Program-made: the position numbers and the translations under genes
Notes under the pieces: model-generated
Databases searched by the model: none
Seen by the model: the letters and a program-made list of their open reading frames with translations, nothing else
Told to the model about the DNA's origin: nothing
Source of the DNA: Omphiscola glabra
Lineage: Eukaryota > Mollusca > Gastropoda > Lymnaeidae
Assembly (NCBI GenBank): GCA_964017045.1
Contig: OZ024810.1
Location: forward strand, 13,565,342 to 13,629,341
DNA: 64,000 nucleotides
Direction of reading: 5' to 3'
Shown here: positions 50,401 through 62,130 of the stretch, one piece after another
How positions within the stretch are numbered: position 1 is the stretch's first letter
Layout: each line of letters opens with the position of its first letter

Positions 50401-53400
50401 TTAAGGTGGACTATGATCAGTTGGTGTGGTCTAGGACTAGTTGGGGTTGGATAGGACCAGTTCAGGTGGACTAGGACCAGATGTGGTGAGTTTGGACCGG
50501 TTGGGATGGGTTAGAACTAGTTGGGGATAACTAGGCTCAGCTCAGGTAGGCTAGAACTAGCTGGTGTGGAATAAAGCCATTTGGGGTGGACAAGGACCAG
50601 TTTGTTTGGACCAGGACCAGTTTTTTTGGACTAGAACCAGCTGGGCCGGACAAAGACCAATTGGGTCGGACTAGAACCAGTTGGGGTTGACTAGGACCAT
50701 TTTGTTTGGACTAGGACCTGTTGGGGAGGACTACGACACATTCGTGTGGACTAGGTCCAGTTCGGGTGGGCTACGGCCAGTTATGGTGGATCAGGATCTG
50801 TGGGGTGAGCTTTGACTAGTTGGGGTAGACTAGGATCAGTTGAAAGTGACTAGGACCGGTTAGTGTGGACTAAGGCCAGTTAGGGTGGACCATGATCAGT
50901 TGTGTTGGGCTAGAACCAGTTTGGGTGGACTAGGACCTGTTGGGGAGGACTAGGACTACTTGGGGTGGACTACGGCTCATTAGGGTGGACTAGGACCAAT
51001 CGGGGTGGACTTCGGCCAGTTATTGTGGACTAGGAACAGTTGGGGTGGACTGCAGCCTGTTAGGGTTAATCAGAACCAGTTGGGTTGGCAAGAACCAGTT
51101 TGGGTTGAGCAATGAACAGTTGGGGTAGACTAGGACCAGTTTAAAGTGACTAGGACCAGTTTGTTTTGGACTAGGATCAGTTGGGGAAATGAGAAGGAAA
51201 GATTAACATTTTTAAATCTCATTTTACAATGTACAAAAACGTACCCGAGCTACAGTTAATAATGAGCTCTGTAATGTTATGACAATGTCCTGCCAACAAT
51301 TTCAATGTAGTGGTCGAGACACAGCAGTTAGTCATATGGAGCTTTTCCAATGATCTGCACATTTTAATAACATTATGAAGGCCCTCAGAGTCGTACTCCA
51401 AATGATCACACCAGGAAATTCCCAATTCTCTCAACTGGAGAAGAAAAATAGAGATGGCTCTATCATTTCTAAATATTAGTATTCGTATATTTTAAATGTT
51501 TATAATTATAAGGGGGGTAGGAGAGGTTCAAATACATTCTATATTTGAATACAAATATATTCTAGAATATATATCTCTTAAATCCTCTGATTTCTAATTT
51601 TTAACCCTGGGGCAATTCACTTCAGAGTTTAAGAGATTCAATGGTATGCAAATATATTTTATCACCTTTCAGTACTCTACTAAGAGATTAATCTTTTAAT
51701 TTTAAAAAAAAATTATAACACATTTTAGTAAAATAAAAATCTAACCAGATCAAGCATGTTTTTTGCAGCAATCGCGTTGAGAGAAGCACTTGTTACACTT
51801 GTTATCATCAATTTAATATGGGACAAATTTAGGTTCTGTACCAACTCTATAATGGCAGAGTCTTCAATTGTGTCGGATTCTAAAAATAAATGAGGAAAAA
51901 GATGAAGCCTGAGTGAGTTGTTGCAAGAAATGATCGGTTGTTAGAGGCGGAGATAGAAATTTTAATTGAAATATAAATTATAAGTAAACCTCACCCATAA
52001 GTTCAATGTATGTGAGTTGTTTACATTGTGCAAGTGCTGTTATGCCAGAAGTTGTCATATGAAGACCCCGGACGACTGTGAGAGATTTCAAATTGTGTGC
52101 GTGATCTCCAATAAGTTTTAAGACATCGTCTGTAATGCAGTTTTCACTTCGGGAAAGACAATAAAATTTTAAGCTCGAAACATCGCGATTTGCCCGTAAA
52201 AATTGTTTGAAACACAGGAGACCTCGCTGTTGAGCTTGAAATATTAAATCCTGTGAGATAAGGTTTCTGATATTAGGTTTAAAAGATGTGTCAGTTTGTT
52301 CAAGAGTGTCAACTTGAGAGTCTTGACGTAATGAATTGAGTAGTTGCTTAGCGGCATCACGTCCAATACCGGACAGGTGCAGGAGTGCAATGCAATCTAC
52401 CTGAAAATAATAAAACAAGATGGGTTTAAACAAAAAAAAAATTGGTACCCTTATTTTTGTTATTTTGGACAAGAAATGCCTTATATTGCAATATTAGTAC
52501 ACTTCTGCAATAAAATTAATTTTTGCAAGGAACCATCTAGTACTCAGTTATTTGCTTAACATTACAAAACGTGAGGCGGAAATAATGTGCAAGAAATGGA
52601 AGATGTAAGTATACCACCTGAAAAACAGGCGTTCTGAATAAAAAAGAAACATACAATAACAAAGAACTATCACATAGAAACACACACAGGTATCGATCAG
52701 TACCAGTCGTTTGGCAAAATAAAAATTAACACTCAAATATTTAAGATTAATGAAATTCTACTTTACAATATTAACCAAATCTAAATACGATGAGACCCGT
52801 GTAGACACGCAGCTACATAATTATGCCTTCTCTGGACATTTTTCTTGTTCGGCTTTTTGTTTGAATGATAAAAAAAATATTTGAAAATGTTATTTTATTT
52901 GATTGCTAGAGTGGATTTCAAATACCGGTAGCGGCAAACTTAAAGTTGATTGCAAATTACAGCATGTTGGGCAGAATTATTTGATTTATAAACTTAAAAT
53001 GAGTTTCAAAAGAGAAGCACACACATGTTTCTTGAGTTTATTTCCAGAGAACCACAGTTATGGTAACATTGGAAAAAAAATTATTTTTTTTTACTAAAAC
53101 ATTTATTCCCACCTGAATTTCTCCCCCGGAAAAAATGACAGTTGAGTCATTTCATTTTTATTTTACCAAAGCACTATTTTTTAAACGCTATGTCACGAAA
53201 TAAAGAAAATAAATCTGTTCACTTAAATTTAATATCAACCATTCCCTATACACCAGATGTTGTGCTTGAAGAAGGTAACAAGCAAAAGATCCTTCTGAAA
53301 AATATTAAAACAAAAATAGGCACTGATTTAAAAGAGTGTCAATTGCATGTTCAAAACAATATCAAAGAGTTGGCGTTTGGAAATGTTCATCAAGTACATT

Positions 53401-56088
53401 CTATTCACATTTTAGCATACCTGCTCCCTTAAAGAGTACAGGAGGACGCGGTATCACTAATTTTTTGATTAACAAAAGTGGCAAAGTGTTTGCTAGGCTA
53501 ACAGATTCATAACAAAACAAATGTTGGATATCTGCAATTTGAAATCTTTTTTTAAAAAATGTGGCGAAAAATTGTGCCAATACAGAAAAAAGTAAAATGG
53601 AAATCCCTGTGAGGTTACTCTCTCTGAAATAAAATAATATATAAAAAGTAGCATACAGTTTTGAAAAATCGACTTAAATGTTACTAAATCTTGTTTCCCG
53701 GCTGCGAAAATAAGGAATGCTATTCAAGAGATATTAACAAAAACAGTGTATGTGTCACACTGTTAGGTGGTCAGGTAAAACTGTTATAAAGTATCACGAG
53801 GATTAAATAAATAATAACCGTACTGTTAGTTTAAACCAACGGTTTGATTACTATCAAGAAAATATGACTATCATTACTTTAGTCTTGAAGAGATCTATGG
53901 ACTGCAGAGTTGAGCCACACAGTGAGCACAAATGATGTACTCCAGTGTTGGAGAATTTTTCGCAGAAACTCAGATCGATTGTTTCCAGCTTGCATCCATA
54001 TTGGTTGAAATCTGACGGGACCTGAAACAAAAATTTATATACAGTGAGTAATAATTTTTTAAAAATTAATGCGCTTTCTATTTTGATATGAAATCAATAA
54101 TATATCCCTTTTGAGCTGTGTTAAAAACATGTATAGTGTGGAGGCAGCCAACTGAGTTATGTTCACAAAATTCTTTATTATGTATTCGATGTGTCTGCGT
54201 CTCATAACAACCCTTACACGGTATCACACAACTAATGGTTGCGTCGATTTGCTAGCAAAAGTGTGGGGCATTAACTGATATCAGCAGCCAACTTGACATG
54301 AGGCTAGTGTCTACACTCATTCCACAAAACAAAGATTTTCTTTTTTTAGATGCTTTTTTTAATTATCATGTTAAGAAAATTATTTTGTTTACTGTCTACA
54401 TGTATTTGGAAATAAAGTGCCCAAAAAAGTATAATTTCTGTTGTTAGTTTTCTCACCCCATTAAAAATAAAGGCTTTATCTGAAATGTTGCAGAATGACA
54501 TGTTCAGGGACACCAACAAAGGAGCATTCTTCAACAACGCCTGCAAAACAATATTCAGAATAAATACTTTCTCAAATTGTATTGCCAATTAAAATATATT
54601 ATTTAGGAAATGTGTAAATATTTCATATCGACTTAAAATAACTATTAGAACATTAATTATATAAAGACAATTATTTATCAATTTTAAAAAATATAAAGTC
54701 ACTAAGTTCATTAAAACTATATAATATATCAATTTAAAGAGTTATTGGGCCCTCTTGATATTTGATAAGGTTAGTTTTTACACCACCAAATATTATGCAG
54801 CCACTGGAAAAGAAAGTGTCAATTTTGAAAAGTTACCAAAAATGTTAAAATGTAATTCGTCATAAAACATGTATTAATACATGGTAATATGTGTCAAGTT
54901 AATGAAACAAGCTTTCAATTCTCACATTAAATAAGACAGAAAAAGTGTAATACTTTTTATGATTTTATAAGAATACCTTTATGTTCAAATCATTAACCTG
55001 TGGACAGCCTTTTAGTACAACGGTGGTGAGTTTACAGTTGATCTTAAACTTGTTGTTAAATAAATCCAATTTATTAAATTTAAAGTGAGGGTTCTTTGTC
55101 AAATTCAAGCTTTTGAGATCAGTACACCTAAAAAGATAATCTCCATTTCAATGAATGATAATAATTTTAAGGCAAATTATCTGTGGGGAAAAAAAATTAA
55201 ATCAAAATAAAGTACAGAACAATCATTTATTTTTTTTTAAAAAAAGGATAATTTTACGAATTCTGATTTTAGTTATTTCATTCAAATCTAAGCATATTAT
55301 TTTATTTTTATGAGAGTAATAAAAGAAGAATGTTTTGATGATTTAAGAATTAATAATTACTTAGATGAATTATTTTTTTTCAAAAGCTAGAAAGTCAGTG
55401 GTCCTTACACTGAAACCCCTTTAGCCCAATTTAATCATTTCATAGTTTTAATGGGTATATTTATAAAAACATTTACCCATAATGCTATAACAAGTTTTCA
55501 CATCTTTGCTCGCTCTTTAGTTGGAAATTTTATTTTTTCAAATGCTAATAATAATTTTAAAAGTTGTTGACATTTAATATGCAATTTAAAGAAACAAATA
55601 AAATTAAATTGTTCCTAAGTTTAAACATGGCCAACCTGTTCATTATTTTGTTGATACAATCTTCTGTGACCAAAGGACATTTTGTTAGATGCAGGTCTTT
55701 TGCATTAATGGGTAGTAGGGCCTCGAGGATTCTGTTTTTAAAAAAATAATGTCAATCAGGTTAATCAGTCAGTAAAAAGGTCAACGCATTATAATTTAAC
55801 ACAAAGTAAAAGTCTTCGTTTCACTTGCTAAATTTTTTAAATGACAAGTTCTCTAAATTTCTTCAATAAACAAATTGTGACTACTTACGTCTGTGTGACC
55901 TTGCGGCTATAAAATATAACCATCCTGTCAAGAAGACATTTACTGGCATCTCCCCATGAGCCTTGGTCCAGTTGTCTGATCAACTTCAGCCACTGGATCT
56001 TCATTACTCGACATGGACATTTTTCATTGATAAGGCATTCAATGAGTGAGAGCAAAGAAAACTGCTTGAGGGTTGGTACTACATCCAT
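41439..56088 (-). CDS. LRR (RNI-type) protein, copy C, 13 exons, complete (689 aa)
   Basis: Exons on the minus strand: 55889-56088, 55636-55731, 54977-55127, 54457-54540, 53878-54021, 51995-52400, 51746-51879, 51245-51434, 49831-49911, 49198-49308, 45278-45390, 44727-44864, 41439-41660. They total 2070 bases with no stop until TAA at 41439; phases are 2,2,0,0,0,1,0,1,1,1,0,0. Residues 1-66 form a leucine-rich N-terminal segment (V-P-T-L-x-Q-F-S-L-L-S-L). Residues 67-530 are LRR-like, e.g. C-K-L-E-T-I-D-L-S-F-C in exon 5 and C-K-R-L-K-Y-I-Y-L in exon 10. Exon 6 (226-360) has a longer insert before its repeat. Residues 570-616 hold a conserved L-P-C-L-P-x-R-S-M-V-Y-C block. Exon 13 encodes a 73-residue tail with P-G-F-E-K-N-Y and a hydrophobic end. 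I see no signal peptide, membrane segment or certain F-box. The fold suggests protein recognition; AMN1/FBXL or ZYG11-type adaptors are possible relatives. Start chosen by agreement with A, B and D. Confidence 0.75.
42055..42600. repeat. ~190-bp degenerate repeat, three units
   Basis: Three spaced units share caattccacccacctatacc-type, aattatatttaaatagctca and ctcaaaacggaatattctaa text. Divergence is high. It lies in copy C intron 12. Small open frames inside have no recognisable motif. Confidence 0.5.
43200..43972 (+). pseudogene. hAT-family transposase relic
   Basis: The 3' part (43742-43972) reads in one frame with a single internal stop and carries T-N-C-T-G-E-R-S-F then L-I-K-N-K-L-R-S-T-M. 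This is the hAT C-terminal dimerisation signature as found in hAT and ZMYM1-like proteins (E-R-S-F-S-x-L-K-x-I-K-x-x-L-R-S-T-M). Upstream, broken frames at 43205-43510 contain L-K-E-L-S-R-P-T-E-F-F-T and a K-H-D-G-I-E-K-L-K segment. Stops and shifts make it dead. It lies in copy C intron 12 on the opposite strand. Confidence 0.7.
44385..44520. repeat. 36-bp tandem repeat next to copy C exon 12
   Basis: Four units of 36 bp, aggattgtaagtaactctgc followed by ctacaccagtaggact, the first three nearly identical. A degenerate version sits at the same place next to copy B exon 12. Open frames through it are artefacts. Confidence 0.85.
45960..47330 (+). mobile_element. Decayed non-LTR reverse transcriptase remnant (copy C intron 10)
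   Basis: Broken plus frames match a non-LTR element: near 46140 S-P-D-G-K-K-N, near 46230 Y-P-D-H-L-L-V, near 46770 S-M-K-R-K-Y-L-C-E-I-L, near 46820 P-N-K-L-K-R-L-I-H-M, and near 47090 Y-A-Y-A-E-D-I-A, the decayed Y-A-D-D. The 46970-47110 part aligns closely with 3650-3790 in copy A intron 10. Confidence 0.65.
47575..47845. repeat. 35-bp minisatellite, part 1
   Basis: About seven units of 35 bp, tatagtaggacagctaactc followed by actccaactacaatg. The same family resumes at 48690-48960; the 850 bp between contains a SPIN-like end and a retroelement tail, so one array has probably been split by insertions. Confidence 0.9.
48222..48335 (+). mobile_element. SPIN-like hAT transposon end
   Basis: Starts cagtggttctcaacctttct and continues with aatgccgcgaccctttaaaa, gttgtggcagcccccaacca and caaaattattttctttagta. 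This closely resembles the left end of the SPIN ('Space Invader') hAT family as I know it from tetrapod genomes. About 110 bp are recognisable. The opposite end is not apparent, so it is a truncated non-autonomous copy. The match is from memory and was not searched. Confidence 0.75.
48510..48617 (+). mobile_element. Retroelement 3' end with hairpin and (TAA)n tail
   Basis: The text gtacagcgcggtgagcccag, ccctaggctggggtaccgcg, ctatataagacagcaaataa ends in (TAA)n to 48616. It can fold into a stem-loop: CAGCGCGGT pairs with ACCGCGCT, and inside it GCCCAGCC pairs with GGCTGGGG. Such a hairpin plus short tandem tail is typical of SINE or LINE 3' ends. Confidence 0.65.
48690..48960. repeat. 35-bp minisatellite, part 2
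   Basis: About seven units of the family at 47575-47845, here with the variant gtaggacagctagctcactc followed by ccagtaccctgta. It is more diverged than part 1. Confidence 0.85.
49985..51188. repeat. 20-bp minisatellite in copy C intron 8
   Basis: About 60 units of 19-20 bp, gttggggtagactaggacca. The left part (49990-50360) is homogeneous and the right part is strongly diverged. It is clearly related to the copy B array (gttggagtggactaggccca) and at the same intron position. Confidence 0.93.
53142..53432 (+). other. Open-frame relic in copy C intron 5
   Basis: A 96-codon plus-strand frame antisense to the LRR gene, with L-K-E-C-Q-L-H-V-Q-N-N-I-K-E-L-A-F-G. The homologous stretch in copy B intron 5 is broken. 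It looks like an old mobile-element fragment that has stayed open by chance in C; the family is not recognised and no start context or splice sites argue for a gene. Confidence 0.3.
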
Positions 56089-56264
56089 AGCTGGGAAATT
56101 GTAAATACTTACACATGTCATATTAGTTACATTAGCATATTGATCAAGACAAACAAAGAGTAAAAGAGATGTAATGCTACAATCAATCGCATTATAACTA
56201 AGAACTTCAATGTTTCCATATCAAAATTTTACAAATTCAAACCAAACAAGAAATAATAACCAAT

Positions 56265-56325
56265 AATGTTGTAGTAAGGGGCCTAGCTATGTGCCCATAA
56301 TATTGCAGTTAGGGCGTAGCTATGG
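56265..56325. repeat. Two-unit 'agctacgcc' repeat 5' of copy C
   Basis: Same pair of units as at 28105-28170, in the same place about 180-240 bp 5' of the start codon. Confidence 0.6.
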
Positions 56326-57094
56326 TACCTACCGCTTTGGTCCCTCAAAGACGTTGCCAACCCATTCCACACAAAAAGCTCAGCAGTTGGCCGAAAATAC
56401 CACTCTGAAATTCAATGTAAGTAAGCGATGTTTGAAATATTTAGCGCCGTCTGAAATTATTGTTATAGATAAACACTTCTTCTCGTATTTTACAAATGCA
56501 ACGTGTTTGCTTTGCCCCCAGTTAGTACTTTAGATAGTCGTATCATCTTGTTCTTTACACACTTGGAGCCAAATAAATATATTGTTATGAATAAGGTCGA
56601 TAAATCAAGTAGATTAAGGGCCTAAATTTCAATACTTTCCACAGGGGCGTAGCCATGGTAAGGGCCGATAGGGGTGGTCAAAAGATTCTGCATTTCAAAG
56701 CAAATGCCAGCCCTGAAAACAAAATATAAAAATTTGGCCAAGAGTTGACCTCCGCCCACCCCCCACCCCCCCACCCCCACATCACTTCACAATTTTTTTA
56801 TGCCAGTGTCTTCCTCTCATTCTCCTTTTAAATGTCACGTTTGAGATGACATGTTGATTTTTACTCATAGGTTCCATGAATGCTTGCAGTTTCCTGGCTA
56901 ACGTCACTCTAGTTTATTAATATATACTGGCTTATATGAACCACGGATGAGGTAATTTATAATCTGTATGTGGGTGTGTGTTTGAGTTGATTAAGGCCAT
57001 ATCTATATTTCTTGAAGAATAGCTTATAAATTTCACACGTTTATAATGTTGACTAAGTTTTTTGGAGATTGCGTCGACTGAATAATTTAGTTTT

Positions 57095-57292
57095 GTTGAT
57101 GAAGTCCATTGAAGCCATTGAAGCCACTAAAGCCACTGAAGCCATTGAAGCCACTGAAGCTACTGAAGCCATTGAAGCCATTGAAGCCACTGAAGCCACT
57201 GAAGCCATTGAAGCCATTGAAGCCACTGAAGCCATTGAAGCCACTGAAGCCATTGAAGCCATTGAAGCCATTGAAGCCATTGAAGACTGAAA
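57095..57292. repeat. 9-bp (GCCATTGAA)n minisatellite in copy C 5' flank
   Basis: About 21 units of 9 bp alternating gccattgaa and gccactgaa. It corresponds to the much longer array at 29558-30225 5' of copy B. Four overlapping open frames on both strands are artefacts. Confidence 0.95.
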
Positions 57293-57464
57293 CATTTCTT
57301 ATTGTTTGTAATTTAAAATTTTTTAGGTTTTTACTAAATAGTGAGAAATTACTTTTGAAAGGCATACTTACATTTCGAACTTCACTTGAAAGAATTTGAC
57401 ATGACATTGCGCCTTGAATAAACAACACTAAAAAGCATAGTTTTACTTACACATCCTTTATTCT

Positions 57465-58445
57465 TTATAAAATGTAATATCGAGCAATTGGGGTTGAAGC
57501 TGAAAAATTGACACAACATGCATACATGTATGAATCACAATAGTGCTCCCCCTTGATCTCCTCCCCCCAAGGGTCGCAACCGTACGATTTTTTCACGCCC
57601 ATGAACTGTATTAATAGAGAATGACTCACCCCACAGACTAATTTCACCAATTTTTTTTTCAGCAAAACAAAGAAAATATTACACACAAAGCGCACTCTAC
57701 TTGTGTTTATAAAGAATCTCATTTAGCGCAGTTATCGGGAATTTACCCATTGAAAAACTGGAAAAGCTGATTTTTTGGGGTTGGGGGTAGGGCTGGAAAA
57801 TTTCAAAACAGAAAATATTACGCATCAAAAGCAGTTGCAATATTTTTACGAATTTCATTTGGCACAGTTTTCGGAAATTTTATTTCGAGACATCAGTATC
57901 ATGATATTTCCTTCATCTTCCTCTTGGAAAAACGGCAAAAACTGATTTTGCACGTAGAGGTAGTGTGTGGGGCTGAATATTTGATATAATGTGTTGCCAT
58001 CGGCGTCAGGTTCATCTGCCAAGTTTCAGCTATATAGGTTGACGGGAATCGGGTTAATTACCACCCAAGCAGCCAGCCAGCTGTAAATAAAAAGGATTTA
58101 AAACTCAAAATAAAAGACACAACAAAGTCGAAATTACGAGTCCCACTAAGTCATACTATGTCACACTAAGTCACACACTAAATACACCAAGTCACATCGA
58201 TCCACACTAAGTCAAACACTTATAGCCCTTCAATTAAAATATCGTGACACCAAAGGAAATAGTTTTAAATGTGGCATCACAAGATCATTTGTTTAAATCT
58301 CTTATTATAATAAGATCACCCAAATATTATGTAGTTATTAATTGGCATGGAACACGTAGCCGATGCTAATTTTGCCAATGTGTTAATCTCGCTATGGGTG
58401 CTATTTGTTAACATCAATATCGTTTTACTTATATATATATATAAG
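57465..58445 (+). repeat. Dispersed repeat family U, most complete copy
   Basis: Runs from tgtaatatcgagcaattggg through ttttcacgcccatgaactgt, tcatttagcgcagttatcgg, acgaatttcatttggcacag, tcagctatataggttgacgg, gcagccagccagc, a gtcacactaagtcaca tract and tagccgatgctaattttgcc, to a TA microsatellite. No open frame is evident; it looks like a non-autonomous element or the non-coding part of one. Confidence 0.7.
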
Positions 58446-59240
58446 AATGATCTATGCTGACCGTAAAACTGAAAAACCGAAAATATTTAAATACGTTCGG
58501 ATTCTTTAAAAAAATCATAGTTATTTTCTATTATTTTACGGAAATCGAATAAATTTAAACGCACAAAAAAGTATTATATATCCGCTTTTATTTTAGTTAA
58601 AGTTTAAGTATTATTATTATAAATTACAACTACATTTAAAGTAACAACTAAGGAACTATCTTAAGCATTTCATATGCGTTTAAAAGTAATGAAAAAAAAG
58701 TATGATCAAATAATTGCACAGTATTTACATTTATCGTGAAAACCTAAACATCAGTTGTTATTAGTGCGTTCTTTAGTGCGTTGCTAATGATTGCGAAATA
58801 AAATTAAAATTAGTTAGTTCTAAATAATCACTCAAATGATGTCGTAGTGCGAATTGCCTATTTAGCCAAAGCTCAAAGTTCTCTGATTTAATAAAAGAGC
58901 ATGACAAAACTGATAATGCATTTTCCACTTCTTAAAAATAAAATTAATAAATAGAATTGATTGCTTTTTATATAGCTAAAATTAAATTCAAATTTAGCTT
59001 TGTATTTTTAACTTTTAATAAGATTTACTTTTTATTCATTCCAAAAATAAACTTTTATGAAATTTATAAAGTATTAAAAACACTACCTTCAAAAATAATT
59101 TTAATAAGAAAGTGCCGTTTAATTCAATTAGTGCAACAAAACTACGTAGTCAAATAAAAATTTTAATGCACTTATCACTTAGCTAAATAAGAACAAAGCA
59201 TATTAAATGCAAAAAAATATTTTTGCGTAAATAAAGGGGT
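58445..59240. other. Intergenic stretch, no gene recognised
   Basis: Very AT-rich. A 66-codon frame at 58957-59157 is composed mainly of K, I, F and L codons, as expected by chance. It ends at the left boundary of the LINE insertion. Confidence 0.5.
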
Positions 59241-59249
59241 TACAACACA

Positions 59250-60767
59250 GTGAATGAAATTTTTTTTCAAACTCTGTTGGGGGGGGGGGGAGTAATACGA
59301 TGCTGCATCACCCGCATTTTCCAAAAGTCGCTTGACTCCGGCAAACTCCCACTGGACTGGCTTGATGCAAATATCACTAGTGCCTACAAGAAAGGTGACC
59401 GTCATAACCCAGCAAACTACCGCCCAATATCACTGACCTCCGTTCCATGCAAAATTCTGGAACACATCATCTGTCGTCACATCATGAACCACCTTGAACA
59501 CTACAACATTTTGACCACTCTAAACCACGGTTTCCGCTCTGGATACTCCACAGAAACTCAATTAATCATCACCACCAATGACCTCCTTGCCTCCTATGAC
59601 AAAGGTAACCAGATCGACATGGCAATTCTCGACTTCTCCAAGGCCTTCGACACTGTTCCACACAGCCTTCTTCTACACAAACTCCACCACTACGGCATTA
59701 CAGGCAACCTTCACTCCTGCCTCTCAACATTTCTAACAAAACGGACCATGCAAGTAGTGGTAGATGGCGTCCGATCAGGCAAAGCCACCGTAGACTCAGG
59801 AGTTCCCCAAGGCACAGTACTGGGCCCCCTTCTCTTTCTCTGTCACATAAACGACCTCCCTGATACTGTAAAATCTCAAGTGAGGCTGTTTGCAGATGAC
59901 TGTCTTGTCTACAGAGAGATAATCGACTACGATGACCACAACCAACTTCAAGCAGATTTGGAGTGCCTTATGAATTGGGCAGACAAATGGGGCATGAAAT
60001 TTAATAAAACCAAATGCTACATAATGAGCATCTCAAAAAAAAACCCATCAAGCTATATGTACACTCTAAATAGGACAATCCTTCAACAAGTAACAAATAA
60101 TCCATACCTTGGAATTCTCTTCTCAAATAACCTAAAATGGTCACCCCTTATAAACAACATTTCAAAAAAAGCCAATTCCACACTAGGTTTTATTAGAAGA
60201 AATCTGCGCTACTGCCCAACATCCTGCAAACGAAATGCCTATCTTGCACTCGTTCGTCCGATACTAGAATATGGTGCAATCATCTGGGACCCATACCTCA
60301 AGCAAGACGTGGACAAATTGGAGCGAATCCAACGTAACGCAATGCGCTTCATAGCACGTGACTATAAAACCACCACTCCTGGCTACGTCACTGGCCTTTT
60401 AAACAGATTTGACATCCCCACTCTCAAGGACAGACGAGAAAAGATCCGACTAACATTCTTATATAAAGTGGTCATGGGGCTAATTCCGGCCATCCCAGCA
60501 AACAATTATCTTACCCCACAGAAGCCAGGCCGAATAATTAGAGCCAAACAGTCACTTAACACTGACTTAACATCTGACAACACCATGAGAAATTACACCC
60601 GAAACAATAACAAATGCTTCACTGTGCCTCGGAGTAGCACAGTGCACCATAAGCAGTCATTCTTTCCACGCACCATAATTGCTTGGAACAACCTGGACAA
60701 TACCGCTGTGAACTCGACAACGATCGAAAGCTTCAAGGCCGCCCTGGCATCTGCTAGGAGCCGTTAG
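59250..60767 (+). CDS. Non-LTR retrotransposon reverse transcriptase, 5'-truncated element with intact frame
   Basis: A 505-codon frame carries reverse-transcriptase blocks in order: K-K-G-D-R-H-N-P-A-N-Y-R-P-I-S-L (47-62), G-F-R-S-G-Y-S-T-E-T-Q-L (94-105), L-D-F-S-K-A-F-D-T-V-P (127-137), S-G-V-P-Q-G-T-V-L-G-P-L-L-F (183-196) and the catalytic F-A-D-D (214-217). A thumb-like region and a C-terminal W-N-N-L follow. The type is jockey/CR1-like. It copies element RNA at the nicked chromosomal target. The endonuclease domain is missing, and the first dozen or so codons come from flank and a G run (59277-59291), so the true start is not here. The element ends near 60850 in ccagaa repeats, a CR1-like short-repeat tail. 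No stops or shifts in the body: a young, dead-on-arrival insertion between copies C and D. Confidence 0.88.
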   Translation: MNEIFFQTLLGGGGVIRCCITRIFQKSLDSGKLPLDWLDANITSAYKKGDRHNPANYRPISLTSVPCKILEHIICRHIMNHLEHYNILTTLNHGFRSGYSTETQLIITTNDLLASYDKGNQIDMAILDFSKAFDTVPHSLLLHKLHHYGITGNLHSCLSTFLTKRTMQVVVDGVRSGKATVDSGVPQGTVLGPLLFLCHINDLPDTVKSQVRLFADDCLVYREIIDYDDHNQLQADLECLMNWADKWGMKFNKTKCYIMSISKKNPSSYMYTLNRTILQQVTNNPYLGILFSNNLKWSPLINNISKKANSTLGFIRRNLRYCPTSCKRNAYLALVRPILEYGAIIWDPYLKQDVDKLERIQRNAMRFIARDYKTTTPGYVTGLLNRFDIPTLKDRREKIRLTFLYKVVMGLIPAIPANNYLTPQKPGRIIRAKQSLNTDLTSDNTMRNYTRNNNKCFTVPRSSTVHHKQSFFPRTIIAWNNLDNTAVNSTTIESFKAALASARSR

Positions 60768-60852
60768 ATTGGCAACATCGCTTCCCCAACCGTAGCACAT
60801 ATGCCAGTTTATGGATGCAGCAACGTACCGAACCAGAACCAGAACCAGATAC
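59277..60852 (+). mobile_element. 5'-truncated jockey/CR1-like LINE insertion
   Basis: Extent of the inserted element holding the reverse-transcriptase frame. The left limit is placed at the G run where similarity to a reverse transcriptase begins. The right limit is the tandem ccagaa tail (60830-60850). Base composition is much less AT-rich than the flanks, which also marks the boundaries. Confidence 0.75.
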
Positions 60853-61144
60853 TATCATTTTGCACAATGCAGCACAAGATACGTCTCAGAATGAATTTGA
60901 TAAATAATTCTAAGGTACATATATATCCGGGGCAGGAAATTGAGTTTATACATTTTTACTTGGATGACAATATCTTCCAATCTTATGACATTACAGTTGT
61001 GAAAAATAGATGCTATAATCTTATTTTACATATCAACATACGTTTACCAATTAAGAAAATCAATCTCGTTAACAAAACGTAAAGACATTTACATAATTAT
61101 ACCAGTGAATATCAAAACCCAATAATTTTACACAAGTGAAAATT

Positions 61145-62129
<985 letters not shown>

Positions 62130-62130
<1 letters not shown>

